DNA from: Blattamonas nauphoetae
Lineage: Eukaryota; Preaxostyla; Oxymonadida
Length of the DNA stretch: 64,000 nucleotides
Assembly: GCA_033064195.1 (NCBI GenBank)
Contig: JARBJD010000266.1
Coordinates: forward strand, 1 to 64,000
Reading direction: 5' to 3'
The notes under the pieces were generated by a model that was not told where the DNA came from, did no database searches, and saw only the letters and a program-made list of their open reading frames with translations. Of the stretch, positions 45,651-56,956 are shown piece by piece. The translations under genes and the position numbers were made by a program. Within the stretch, counting starts at the first letter, position 1. Each line of letters starts with the position of its first letter.

Positions 45651-48600
45651 ATACATGCCAAGGACTCGAAGATCTTCAGAAATAAGAGAAGATGAAGAGC
45701 ATACAGCAGGACTTTGTGCAGGTGTCGAATAACTTCGATCTTTGGGAGATCTGTGACAGCTGAAGACGATGAAGGACGAGGAATGCAAACTGATGTCAAC
45801 AAGATGAGGGAGCAAAGGCGTGAATGTTTTGATGACAGCATTAGTGTCGATCAGCATCTCAACTTCGAGGTCAGAAAGGGATAGTAACCAATAATCCCAA
45901 CTTACCCAGAGAATTTTCACGATGGGAAGAAAGGGAGGAAGGGGGAATCGAATGCCGCTGGAAGGCTGAGCCAGTGCAGGTTGACGATACAGTTGAGAGT
46001 CGGAGAAGAGTCAATTGTCTCATCACTGAACAGAATTGACTGTGAACCAGTCTGTCTGATGAACTGAACGATTTTCGAGAAACTTGAAAGCTCACCGAAC
46101 GGTGCACACGAATACAGCAGATGCTCGAAGAAGACGGAGAAGCTATATCCGAATTCGACGGCCCCTCGTCGTGAGACAATAGCCGACGAAAGGAAAGGGA
46201 TGATGTTTGGAGGAGGGTAGAAAGAGTACAGATCCACAAGTTCTTGGAAACTGGCAAAAGTTCGGATAAAAAACGAGATGAATGACCAGAGGACTAATTG
46301 GAAGTCGAGGTCGGAGGTCTCGTTGAGGTTGATTTGGAAACCTCGGTGAAATAGCGAATGCAATCCGAAGAGGTGTGAGTTCAGAAAAGCGGCGGATTTG
46401 TTTGAAAGGATGAAGTTATACGTGACGAAAAGTGTGTGGATTTCGGTGTGAAGTATCCTCTCGAAGAAGAGCTCCATCAAAAAGGCTTGTTGTGGGTTCC
46501 TGCGAGAGCTGATTGATGTGTGGTTGAGGAGGACTGATTGAGCGATGATGACAGAGTTTGGAGGAATCGAGAAGAGTGGAGTGCTTTCGAGAAAACTGTA
46601 CACATCTGAAGGAAGAGAGCAGCCGAAATAGACAACTAAGATAACGATGATGGATATAAGACATTCTCCCGGAACCGAGCACAATGGAGTCTGCTTCAAC
46701 GTACTCAGACACTTTTTTGTGAGGTGAGATTTTGTTTCGAAAGTCAGGAAAACCTGTTTTATCAGATCTGATGGAGCCAGATGGGGACGACTATAACACA
46801 TCCCCTTTTTTGCCTATACCGCATCCCCAACCCTTAATCAAAGTGATACTGCTCCATTTCTGAAAAAATATGTAAACAAGTTCAAATTGATGATCACATG
46901 GTCAAATGAGAGGGATTAAAGTACATTAGAAACAAACCGTTCCACTTGAGCTCACAATTGACCTCGATCAACCCATTTGACAATTTGTGGAACAGTGAAG
47001 ACCACACTTGATGAAGACCGTTCTCTGAGGGATTTTGAATGGAGCAAGGAAAGGGGATGACTTGAAAGTAAGAAAGGAAAACCAACAAAACAGTGGAATT
47101 CTCGTGAAGTGGTGGTGATCAGCCTCTGCAAGTTGCGAGAGGCGCGGTTGTCGAGAACGTAGACGACTTAATTCACCTGTCAGACTCATATCTTGGAGGA
47201 ATATGTTTAGAATCTGTCACTTGAGTGTGGTTTCGAAATAGGAGGATGGACAGAAAATTATGTGTGATATATGCTTTGGTTGGATGAATATGCTCGATCA
47301 TACATTGTTAACTGTCATCACAAAGGCCTAGGGAAGGATGAGAGCAAAGGTGGCGAGTGTCATGAGTGTGTAGAAGCCAATTATCGAATCGCAAATGTCC
47401 CAATAATTTTGAAAGAATCCATCCGTTTCACTGGTCTTTCTATCAAATTCTGTTCATTCTTGTTCCAGGAACTGATTAAAGTCCTCAATCTCCACGGATA
47501 TATTCTCTCAAAACTTCGTTTCTTCCCATCCTCTTTTCAAGCACTGACTCTCCCAACTTCATTGTGACCTCACTCCTCCACCTTTGATAAACTGCGTTCC
47601 ACTCAGATCGATATACATCAAGTCACATGTGTGAAGATCGGGTGTGCCCTTTTCACTTTCTTTGAAACTCGTAGCACCTGAAAGCGGATTCTCTTTTTCC
47701 ATGACGGTTTCTCTTGGAGATTAAGATAATGATGTCCCAATGTCTCTTCACCAGTGTCAAACAGACATATAAAACCTGTTTGTTCTCAATTATCTCTCAT
47801 AATTTCAGATAGACAAAGGAAAGGAGTGTTCAGGACACGATCGATGATGATCTTGCCAGATGGGTGCAAGTATGTGTCCAATTCAAGAAAAAATAATTGT
47901 ACTCTAGGCATGGGCAGCGGTCGGTCCGACTGCTCGTCGACCGACCGACTACTTTTCGGGAGGATCAACCCCTTTTCTCCGAGCTGTTTTTCATGTCTGT
48001 TCAGATTGTCTCTATTACCAAAATATTCGCTAAATACGACATATGTGAGTGTGTGAGAAGATAAAATGAGCAGATAATTGTTGTCTTGTGAATTAAAGGG
48101 GAGAATTGGTGTTGTGTTCCCTCACTCATCCTCTCCTCTTCATCCGCCTTCCTTGGAATCTTCTCTATATCCTCCATCTGCAGGCGATCTTGTTCTTCTT
48201 TTAACATTGCGAATTCCCCTCTTTCTGTCGATGTTCTTCCCTTCGGCTGTCCATCGTGTCCTTCTCTCGAATCTGCAGACACACCACTACAACATCCTTC
48301 TTCGTCTCTCGGAACACGGAATCCCAAGAACACTCAGGTCAGCACTTCTTCAGCTGCGCCATGTTAGGCGAGCGGTCTGAAGGGAAGAGGGAGAGTGCTG
48401 GTTGAACAGCTTCCTACTTACTCTTCCCTCTTCCTTCACATTCCCCAGCATCCACCCCAGCTCCTTCTTGAACGTCCCAACACTCCCTTCTGATCTGTAC
48501 AGCGCTTCAGCCACAGTACTGTTGGAACAGAACAGGTGTTTCGAGAAAGCGCGGTCAAAACACCTTTCCCAAGGACGAGCACATCAAGGACATGATACCC

Positions 48601-48981
48601 CGCTTTTGGGTCAGAAATGGGGTTATTAGAAGCCGCATCGCGTGTGACGGGCACAGTGTCGACAGCGCGGCGATGGATAAAAGGGACATCGAAACTTGAA
48701 CGAAGGATAGGAGGAGCTCACCCAGAATTGTCTTTAAGAAGCCTGAAAGAACATGTGGCTGCTTTTGAACAACTCTAAATCTCTTTTCTTTGGTATTTCC
48801 CTCGCAGCTCGTCGATCGTTGATTTGGATGGAGAGATTCTGAAAATACCCTCCAACAGGACTGTCCCTTGTGAGAACAGTTGTTTTATTGGCTGAGATAC
48901 GATGTTGATGCGACTTTTGGATCCGCTGCAGGTGGAGTAGTTGGAATTCTGGACTAATGTATAGAGTGTTGAGATTGCTTG

Positions 48982-49511
48982 TTACAGCTTGGATTGACGA
49001 ATGAACGTTGTGATGGATGTAGCTTGAAGTGTAGTGGGGATGAATTGAATGTACTTCGAGTTGAAATGGTGGGGTTGTGGAGGTGACGATACAGTCGTCA
49101 TAACCGACCAAGAATGTTGGGAGCAGGAGGATGTCCACAGCTTGTTCTCTGCACGTTCTGACGTCAGACTTCCACAAACAATCATGGAGCAAGACGCAAG
49201 GGAATAAACTGCCACGTGCGAGCAGATCGGCGGTGGCTGGTTCTTTCCGGGTGTCAGGAATGTCCAGGTCAGTGTCGTGAAATCCAGTGCAGACAAATCA
49301 GTCATTCTGTTCTGATTCATCCCCCAAACACATGGAATGTTCCGTTCTCCACCACCGGGTGAAGAGAATGTGGTGACGACTTATATCCCTCTGTATTCAC
49401 AAATTGTAACACAAGCATCTCCTTATCCAGGTGAAAGAAGTCGTTTGAAGATATAGTTTCGCCTGTTTGGAGGGAGACTTCACTACCAATGAACCTGATA
49501 GAGATGACCAA
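48982..49511 (-). pseudogene. Kelch-repeat gene fragment inside the hAT-like element
   Basis: One minus-strand frame ends with VVENGTFHVFGG; the next frame, one base away, continues MNQNRMTDLSALDFTTLTW, which together read as a Kelch blade (GTFHVFGG, then a Leu-x-x-Leu-Asp strand and a Trp strand), followed by PPPICSHVAVYSLASC as the start of another blade. The frame break and lack of start and end mark it as a captured, decayed fragment. Protein-like sequence continues in another frame toward 48734 without a recognisable domain. Confidence 0.6.
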
Positions 49512-50370
49512 AACAAAAAAGAAAAAACACCAGATGAAGGAAGGAAAAGACTAGAAAGGAGAAAGAAACCATGCAAATGGAACAATAATAATGTAAACAG
49601 ACACAATGTCATCCCCGTTCTGATCTGCATACCACGCAGTGGAGGGACGGATTTCGCCACTCGTGTGCTGTTCTTTCCATTTCATCATCTCCAAATTAAG
49701 TGTGACCAGCAAGATTGTCAATTGCTGTTCAAAATGGATTCGTTGTCCTCCACACTTAAAATGATTCCTTGGCTTTCGACCATGCTAGAACCGAAAACTG
49801 ATTGCTAAATCATCAAATACCATTCATAACAATCACAAACGAATAAATGATGATATAAAAGAGAGAGTACACACCTGGGGTGGGTGAAATGAGGATGTAT
49901 CAGGAATGCTTCTGTGATTTGGTGAAGACTGAGATGGTTGAAGATGGTTGATGGACAGGACATCCACTTCGCATACATCAAGAGGAAGAGGCAAGTAAGA
50001 GTGACCAAACAGTGAATGTGCATACTACTGTTGTAAAGTATCCTTATCTTGCTTAGTCGACAAGTTACAGACTTGGGCTTGATCACGACATCTTTTGGTG
50101 AGAAATGAAGTAAAAGTGATTGTTTAGGGTTGAGAAGAAAAAGAACACCCTTTGTCATTTGTTTGGATCAGCGGGTATGCTGTCAGAACAAAGGAGGAAA
50201 GTCGGTGTCGGTCGGACAGGCCGACTTTTAGTCCAATGTTGGGGAAAGACAGACCGACTCAGGGACTCTTGAACCACGACCTCAGGAACAGTAATTTTGT
50301 GAAAAAAGTGATGAACTAATTATAGAGATGTTGTGAATCAAAAATGAGAAAAAGTCAATAATAAAGTGTC

Positions 50371-50445
50371 CAGGGCGGGATTCGATCCTGGGTCCGGGGA
50401 ACAAAAAGCTGTCATGCTTCCACTCGACTAAAGGGCACTTCAAAA
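50371..50445 (-). other. Degenerate tRNA-like segment
   Basis: The minus strand has an A-box-like TTTAGTCGAGTGG and, about 35 nt later, a B-box-like GGATCGAATCC. The D, anticodon and acceptor stems do not fold cleanly, so it is not called as a tRNA gene. It could be a tRNA-derived short repeat or an old tRNA copy. Confidence 0.25.
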
Positions 50446-51112
50446 AAGTCGCCGACTCTTTTATTTTTAGGGACTGGACTCGAGGTTTTCAGACCGACCA
50501 CTGCCCATGCCTATTGTACTCCTGGGTTCATGCAGAAATCTAATTTCAACTGATAATTCAAGTGCAATAGAGCATTTTAGAGACTGATGAGTATTTTGCC
50601 TCTATTTCTTAACAATACATCTTATCCGTACTCTCCATTGTAGAACCTTCTTTTTTCACATTGTCTCACCTCATGATCTTCTCTCATCTGTTTTTGAAAC
50701 AATAAATGTGTCAAATTGGCGTTTCAAAAAAGTGTCGTTTCTCGTCACGATCGAAGCTCAATTTCGAAACAAACCCCTTTTCCATCATATTTGAGTGATT
50801 TTAAGAATTTGGAGAAGAATAAAAAAAGTGAAACCATCCATAGTGTTTTGGCTCTTTTCAAAATTATTGGGACAAATGAAGTGGTTGGAGATGACGACAA
50901 ACACGCTTGCAACATGGTGAATGAGGAATTGGATGAGTGTGGATACAGGAAAATCTGCTCTTTTCGCGAAATCGTCGAGGTTGGTCGTTTTTTGGGCGGT
51001 GTCACCATTCTCATTGTCTGTTTAGTTTGGTCGGAATATGCTTGTTTACACATTTGGATTTGTGGCTGCTGGCTGTTTCAGTGTGTTTATTTGGTATTTG
51101 TAATATTTCTTC

Positions 51113-51932
51113 GGCTTGGGTTAAAAGAGTCGGGTCGGAGGGAAAGTGAATCGGGTTGACTCTCTCGTGGCAACCACCTGACGAACAATATGCCATAACA
51201 ACATAGAACAAATGAGACACCTGGTTAAGGTATGAAAATGTGTTTGGGTTTCGAAATTTTCTCCACCCGGAATCTTTCGTACTCCCCATTTGTTTTACTG
51301 TTTCACACCTCGACCTCTTAATGTGTTTCCTATATTGAGATTGGTTTCATAAATTGAAGAATTGAGATAAAAAGTGGATTATAATCAGAATGCTTGGATA
51401 AGAAGTGATTTTACCGAGCTTATTTGACAAATGGCAGTGATCAGCATTTTCGAGTGAATGGAACAAAAATTTTCGGGCAATATGGAATCGAATCAGTCAA
51501 TTCGATGCTTTATTCTCATTTTTCAAACTTCATTTCTGGGGTACTTGCTCAGAAAAGAAACGAAACTCAAACAATCAATGGTGGAGATCCGACTCACTGA
51601 ATCGTGAAATGTTGTGAAAATGGTAATGAGGAACGGTAATCACAAATTAATCAGAGGGAGGTTCAAGAGAAGGATGTTATCATTCGATATAAGTCCCTTC
51701 CTGAAGTAAGACAAGACTTGTCACTTTTGACCAACAACTCTGTGATGATCAACCTCAAACTGTCGGCCCAAACCATCGTTCTCCAGCCAACCCGACACAC
51801 TTTACCCGACCCGACTTACTTTTTCTGACCCGACTCACTTAACCCAGTGAACCCGACTCTCTTGACCTCCAACCCGACTCTCTTTACCCAACCCGACTCT
51901 CTTTACTTTACCCGACTCACTTAACCCATGCC
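51113..51932. mobile_element. 820-bp hAT-like miniature element, 8-bp target duplication ATTTCTTC
   Basis: The left end is GGCTTGGGTTAAAAGAGTCG; the right end, read inward, is GGCATGGGTTAAGTGAGTCG. ATTTCTTC flanks both ends (51105-51112 and 51933-51940). Subterminal repeats of the unit ACCCGACTCTCTTTACCC (about seven at 51788-51932, inverted ones at 51113-51166) are prominent. There is no coding capacity. The shared CCGACT subterminal motif suggests kinship with the element at 47905-50513. Nested in the Mutator-like element. Confidence 0.8.
51788..51932 (+). repeat. Subterminal tandem repeats AACCCGACTC
   Basis: About seven degenerate units of 15-22 bp with the core ACCCGACT, ending at the element's right terminus. 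The left end has two inverted units (GAGTCGGGTCGG, GAATCGGGTTG). Confidence 0.8.
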
Positions 51933-54410
51933 ATTTCTTCTTCTTTCCCTCCTTTAAATTCGGCTTTCTCTTGTGTAGCTGTTGTATTCGCTTGTTTTGC
52001 GCAGTTGCGATTGTATGGCGAGTTCTGCCATTGTCACTGGGATTTTAGGCGGTTCAATCAATTGATACTTCCCGACTGTGACCGTAAGCGCGAGAACATC
52101 CTCGTCGGACCTTCGTGGATCTTTTGACGTAATTTCATGGGAAGAAGGAAGCGCTTGATCAAATTAAAGGAGAGACTCCGCATGATCTTGATCTGAATGT
52201 AAAGTGGGATTTGGTTGACAAGTATGGACACAGAGAGAGTGGAAGCGACGATACACTTTCCATGCAGGGTCATCTTCAGTATCTGGTCGTGTTCGTCGTT
52301 GTTGTTCATGTATATGTTCATGTTCTTCCCGATTGATACGAGGGCAAACCATTCAAAGTCAGCTACAACGAAGCCCAGCGAGACAAAGCACGAAAAGGGG
52401 AGCATCGTCATCAGATCGAAAATCGAGATATTTTCTCCAGCATTGCTTCAATCTGTGGAGATGAGTTTCAGAAGACGATTACTATGAAGAATGGATTGAG
52501 CTGTGATGTTCAGATGGAGAGCATTCCGAGAAACAAGAACACAGGACTACTGAGGCGGATGAGAAGGATTTTCTGTGGTTTATTGTCTTTTCATCCACCA
52601 CATTCAACCCTGATTTCATCATAACTGGTAGGAGTAACGTGAATCCATCGCTGTGACGGTGAGGCTAGTTTTTTCAAGCATGTGGAAAAGATTTTTGTTG
52701 GATTGAGCGAGTGAGAAGAGGACAATCTTTTTTGTCGTTTCAACGATACGGAAACACAAATGTGATGACTCCCCCCTTGAAAAGTGGAAGAGTAACGGCT
52801 TTGAGTGTTGACAACTCGGCAGTCGCAGTATGTGTGGACAATCAGCATGAAGAGTGATTGGAACAGTATAACTTTGAACAACTAGTGATATCAAGTGATT
52901 TACGCTGACAAATTGAGAATATTCACTCAATTCGGATCTTGATCCTCCCCATTGTCACTATTCAGACATCTTGATCCTGTCTTTGTGTGCATTTCCTCGT
53001 GGAACTGCTTTTGTCGCCGAAATTTGATCTTCTCTTCTTAGTCATCTCACTCTCAGCTCCCGGTTTCAAAAACACAACTCACATCGTAAAGCTAAACAAT
53101 GGGTTGGGGATGCGCTATAGACAAAAGAGGGGATGCGTTATAGTCGTCCCCGAGCCAGATCGAGAGGGAGGGAAAGGAAAAAGTGACGGAGGCATTTTGA
53201 TACAATCTGAAGAACAGTCGAGTCATTCAGGTCAAGATGGAGGAAGCCTTCCCAATCAAAAGAGTGGAGAACGCGTGGAAACTGTGATTGACAACTTTGA
53301 GTGTTGTCAACCCACAACGTAATCGTGAGAACAAAGGCAAGTTGGGATGCAAGTGTTCCTTCCCTGAACGAGTGCTGTAGAGTGTGGAGATGGTTGTGGA
53401 GGAATGAACAGAAATCGATTGTTCTGAAGAGACGAACGAGGATTCGGAGGGCCTCAATTCCAAACGTCTGACTATTTGAGTTCAATGCGGAGACGAGCAT
53501 GTCCACAAAAGCAGGAATGTTTTCAATGCATTGCTCCGGAGAGATTGTGTAACAGACCTTCCGACATCGTTCGAGAGAGTGATGGATTGTGGTATCGTCT
53601 TCGGCAAACGCAAGAAAAGGATTGGATCGGGATCGTTGGTGAACGCATCCGAATCATCGGACTTGATTGGTGGGGCGGCGATGAGAGACTGGAGAAGCGA
53701 AACAATTGTCGTGGATTCGTCGCTGTTCGTTTCGGGAGATGCGGAATGTGAGAGATGTTGGTCGGTTCTGGTTGACTCGATCGAGAGAGGATCGGTGACC
53801 TCAGAGGGAGGAAGTTTTGTTTGGAGTGTGATGGAGGCAGAGGTGGATTGGTCCGAGTTGACACAAGTTGATTGGGAAACGTCAGACTGAACTGATCTCT
53901 GAGTGGGCGGATGGAGCGACCCAAATCCCGATCCGACTCCAATCGATGCAATGTCTTCGCCTTTCTGTTTGATTTGGTAAGGTGGAGGTGAGTGTGATCC
54001 TGAAACTGTGGAAGAACGATCGACACTTGCCGCATTTGCTTGATTTTGATACTTCGAGAGGAGGCGACCTAATGTTCCCCGAAAAGCTGGGTCTCTGAGA
54101 ATTGAAATATCGCTCTGGAAATCAAACACTCCAAGAATAAGTGAACCACAAACCGTATTCTGCACTTTTCCATGTAAAATATTGGCGATCATTTGAAGAA
54201 ATGCTCTGCATTGCTTTTCAAGTGCTAAACTTTCTGTATCAAACACTTCTGTCTCAATTTTTCGCAATGTTTGATTCCATCTGTCAGAAGGCCGACCATC
54301 ACGACCAAAGACCTCGTGCTCATTCAAAACCACTAATACTTCTTCAAGTTCTGCCAAAATTTGGCAAAGAACTGCCCATACATGATCTTCGGCCAGGGTA
54401 TCTTCAGTTA

Positions 54411-56265
54411 TAGTCCCTCCACAAACCCGTCTAAAATATATAAACCCGTTTTTATTCACCAAGACCCAGAATTCGAATAATAGTGTGATTTTCATTTCTT
54501 CTAAACCCTTATTTACACGTTGACAATGAAATTTAGAGAGAAAAATGAACCGGTAATGAAGTGATGAAATGTGAATGTTTCCAAACAATGGGGCATCTTT
54601 CTCTCACTCCGATACCTTTTCTTTGATGATGATGCTGGTCGTGGCTTTCTTATGTACGAGAAGAAGATGTGGAGGGCATGCCCAGATGCTTCTGTGATTG
54701 TTCTTCTATGAGCGGGACTGTCGTTGTCCAAGGATTGTTCATGTCTGGCATTCGGAAGTGCGGGCTTGTTTTCTGGGAGAGATGGGGAAGGAGAGGAAGA
54801 GTGAGAGAACTATGGACAATTGATGAGATCGAGGAGAAATGACACGGAAAGACGCGATGAGAAAAGGAGATAAATATCCCCAATCCAATGAATTTCATGT
54901 CAACAAACATTGAAAGATACAAAATGCTCATCCTTTCCGTCCTGGTTCTCGTGCGGCAGCATCCAATGCACACAAGCGAGCAATTGTGTAATGTGTTTGA
55001 TCAGAGTCCATGTGAATGGAATATGACATTTGTGCATTGTGTATAGATGTCGGAGCACTTCCATTGAGCCTCCGAAGGGACCGTTGTTGAGAAAGAAGCC
55101 TTTTATATGCTTGGCCTCTTCTTCGGTTGAGAAGGGGTGATGAAGATGTGGGAGAGAGGGGAACCTGGAGAGGGAAAAGTAAGGAGGAAAACATGAGGGA
55201 AGGGTGAAGAAATAGAAAGAAGGCTGTGTCGAGGGAAATGGAGTGAATGGCAAGGAACAGGAAGAAGTGGACGAAAAGGTGTGAGTAGGCAGACCTCAGG
55301 AGCGTGTGAGCGCTACTGTTGGTTTCTGGTTGATTTAATAGTTCCTTCCCAGCTTCCATTCTTGCTTTTGGCATTCTCCGTTTGTGGCGAGTTGATCTGT
55401 TGTTCAGACGGAAACATATCTGTAGGCGTTTAGACACGCGTTTACCTACAAGGAAGAGTGGAAACAGTGAGTGAATAACAATTTCCAGCTACGTTTCGGT
55501 CAGCTGCCCAATCGGATGGTGTTGAGGACGTGTGATCAGCGAGACCATCACTCGTACCGATTCAATCTGCTGCGAAGAAAAAGGTTGTGATACGTCCGCT
55601 CCTGATCTAATTTACTTGTTCTGATGGGCCCACGAGGTCTTTGGGAGGATTAGAGGGTATTTTTGGATGATGGATGTCTGGTTGGGCAAAATCGGAATGG
55701 TGTGATTTATTTGGATATATTCTGCATCCAATGAAGTCATGCTGGCTTTTTCATCTGTTTGTGGAGCGCTTGGTTGATTTTGATTTGTTCACAGCGACTA
55801 GATAGCTTCAGAAAGTGTCTGAGTAAATATCTTCCCCGCCTGGACATGATCGACTGAAGTCGGCATGAAACGTATGGCTGATGAACTTCGATGATGTTAG
55901 GTGGATGGTGAGAGGCTGTGGTAAGAGAGAGTGTGCGGGTCGAGACTTGGAGTGTGTGGTGAACGTTGACTTGTATTCGAATCAGGAAAACGGTTGAAAA
56001 ATTGCATCGAATGATGGAGAAGAGGAGTTAGATGCCAAATTTTGGATCATTCATAGATAATGATCGGAGAGAAGTTAACGATAATTTTGTGACCCATTCT
56101 TTCAAAAACCATTCCGAACATCGAAAATAAGAAGCAGATTGCCTAGATATTGCGACTCGTTTGTTGTACACTTCACTTTGACTCCCTGTCGAGTTGAGAC
56201 AACTATTCTTCTTATTTTTGAATAAAGACGGGTTTATATTTAAAAACGGGTTTGTGGAGGGTCTA
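54411..56265. mobile_element. 1.86-kb inverted-repeat element with TTA target duplication
   Basis: The left end is TAGTCCCTCCACAAACCCGT; the right end, read inward, is TAGACCCTCCACAAACCCGT. Both continue with AT-rich sequence and a second AAACCCGT, giving about 45 bp of inverted repeat. TTA lies at 54408-54410 and 56266-56268, and collapsing it restores the host frame exactly. A 3-bp T-N-A duplication resembles the PIF/Harbinger superfamily. The minus-strand frame at 55437-54928 (with LLNRRRGQAYKRLLSQQRSL) and the one at 55253-54900 (STEEEAKHIKGFFLNNG) look partly protein-like but match nothing I know; no transposase is recognised. Confidence 0.78.
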
Positions 56266-56867
56266 TTAATTGTTGGTCTTGTTCAGGGATGATAGATTGA
56301 ATAATGATCAGAAGATCAACACTAGAAATCTCGGAAAAGATGTCTCCTGTCTGAATAAATGATGAGAGAATGGAATGGACGGCCATTGGGATGATAGATT
56401 CGGCTTTGTCGAGATCTGTTGGTTCCATGAGATGAGACCGCATAAGGTCTTCCAAAATCTTATTAAAAATGAGAGTAAGAGTGAGCAAAGCATCAGAAAA
56501 GGTAGGGGCGATCGATGATGTTGACAGGAGACGAGAGGGAATCGATGTTTCTGGTGAGATCAGGAAATAATGGAACATAGACTGCGAAAGAACACAAACT
56601 GATCCGAATTGTTCCAGTATCATCAATCATAACATCATCCGCTGTGAGAGCCGATTGGCAAGGACGAAATTTCCATCTCGATTATGGTTCTGAAAGAAGA
56701 GATGAAGATAGTTTGAGTATATTTCCTGTGAAATGAGTCAAAATCAGTAAATAAAGAATTATATTCCTCTCTTTTTCTTCTTTTTCCCCTTTCGTGACAT
56801 GATCTTCCCTTTGTTACTCTGTTGGGAGCTTTCTGAAAGAAGAGATGACTTCCTGGTCGCAGGGGTG

Positions 56868-56956
56868 GGCGGTGGGAAATAACTATCTTCATCTCTTCTT
56901 TCAGAACCATAATCGAGATCACTCTCCAGTGATCGACGATGTATGGCTTCTTCATT
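56868..56956. repeat. DIRS internal complementary region
   Basis: The first half is the reverse complement of the left outer end (about 56672-56707) and the second half (CCAGTGATCGACGATG onward) is the reverse complement of the right outer end (about 61829-61868). This arrangement is diagnostic of DIRS elements and places the element's limits near 56675 and 61868. Confidence 0.8.

Larger units (their letters stand above)
42562..45659. mobile_element. 3.1-kb inverted-repeat element, 8-bp target duplication AAGGACTC
   Basis: The left end GGCATGTTTTACCCCTG and the right end, read inward on the minus strand, GGCATGTATTACCCCTG form a 39-bp terminal inverted repeat with one mismatch. The flanks are 8-bp direct repeats AAGGACTC at 42554-42561 and 45660-45667. 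Inside each end lie arrays of two short units: A (CCTACAGGGTTCC) and B (GACTAGAGGCAGTCCG). At the left the end sequence and the B array are separated by about 600 bp, bounded by A units in opposite orientations, suggesting a nested insertion or rearrangement. An 8-bp duplication fits hAT or Merlin-like transposons; I see no transposase, so it is non-autonomous or decayed. It sits in the coding part of the helical-protein gene. Confidence 0.85.
47905..50513. mobile_element. 2.6-kb hAT-like element nested in the Mutator-like element
   Basis: The left end TAGGCATGGGCAGCGGTCGG and the right end, read inward, TAGGCATGGGCAGTGGTCGG are inverted repeats of the hAT type (TAGGNNTGGGCA). An 8-bp direct repeat TTGTACTC flanks it at 47897-47904 and 50514-50521. 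Subterminal CCGAC-type motifs recur at both ends (47919-47951; 50200-50230 and 50440-50500). No hAT transposase frame is recognised. It carries a Kelch gene fragment (48982-49511) and a degenerate tRNA-like segment near 50.4 kb. It is younger than the element that contains it. Confidence 0.85.
46783..53151. mobile_element. 6.4-kb Mutator-like element, 9-bp target duplication GAGCCAGAT
   Basis: The left end is GGGGACGACTATAACACATC; the right end, read inward, is GGGGACGACTATAACGCATC. The inverted repeat continues to CGCATCCCCAACCC, about 50 bp with few mismatches. GAGCCAGAT flanks both ends (46774-46782 and 53152-53160), and collapsing it restores the host reading frame. A 9-bp duplication is typical of the Mutator/MULE superfamily. 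Two nested 8-bp-duplication elements lie inside (47905-50513 and 51113-51932). The rest holds short protein-like frames I cannot name: minus 52930-52619 (RIVETTKKIVLFSLAQSN), minus 52411-52058 and plus 50716-51112. No MULE transposase is recognised, so it may be non-autonomous and may carry captured gene pieces. Confidence 0.82.
39856..56674 (-). pseudogene. Helical-protein gene split by three DNA transposon insertions and abutted by a DIRS element
   Basis: Host segments, in transcription order, are 56674-56266, 54410-53152, 46782-45660 and 42561-39856 (TGA at 39856). They are rich in Leu and helix-forming residues (LVLWSFISFFIRTF, HVWAVLCQILAELEEV, TRIVAASDDEARMVFVN). Joining across the element at 54411-56265 with one TTA restores the frame (QDQQLTEDTLAED). 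Joining across 46783-53151 with one copy of its 9-bp duplication also restores it (LSLPLDLAPSDLIKQ). At the third insertion the reading is consistent with a 31-nt intron (GTATGC...CTGAAG) just upstream of the insertion point. Further short introns occur downstream (near 41810 and 42350, and between the frames at 40.86-41.58 kb). Small frame breaks near 53600, 45917 and 45770 show that the gene has decayed as well as been interrupted. No domain is recognised; probably an alpha-solenoid. Confidence 0.72.

Noticed and set aside
42562-45659. The element acting as a large spliced intron (introner-like)
   Set aside because: Candidate splice sites at its ends do not keep the host phase, and the host gene has other frame breaks, so simple disruption is the better reading.
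50371-50445. A functional tRNA gene
   Set aside because: A- and B-box-like sequences are present, but acceptor, D and T stems have mismatches and no standard anticodon loop can be drawn.
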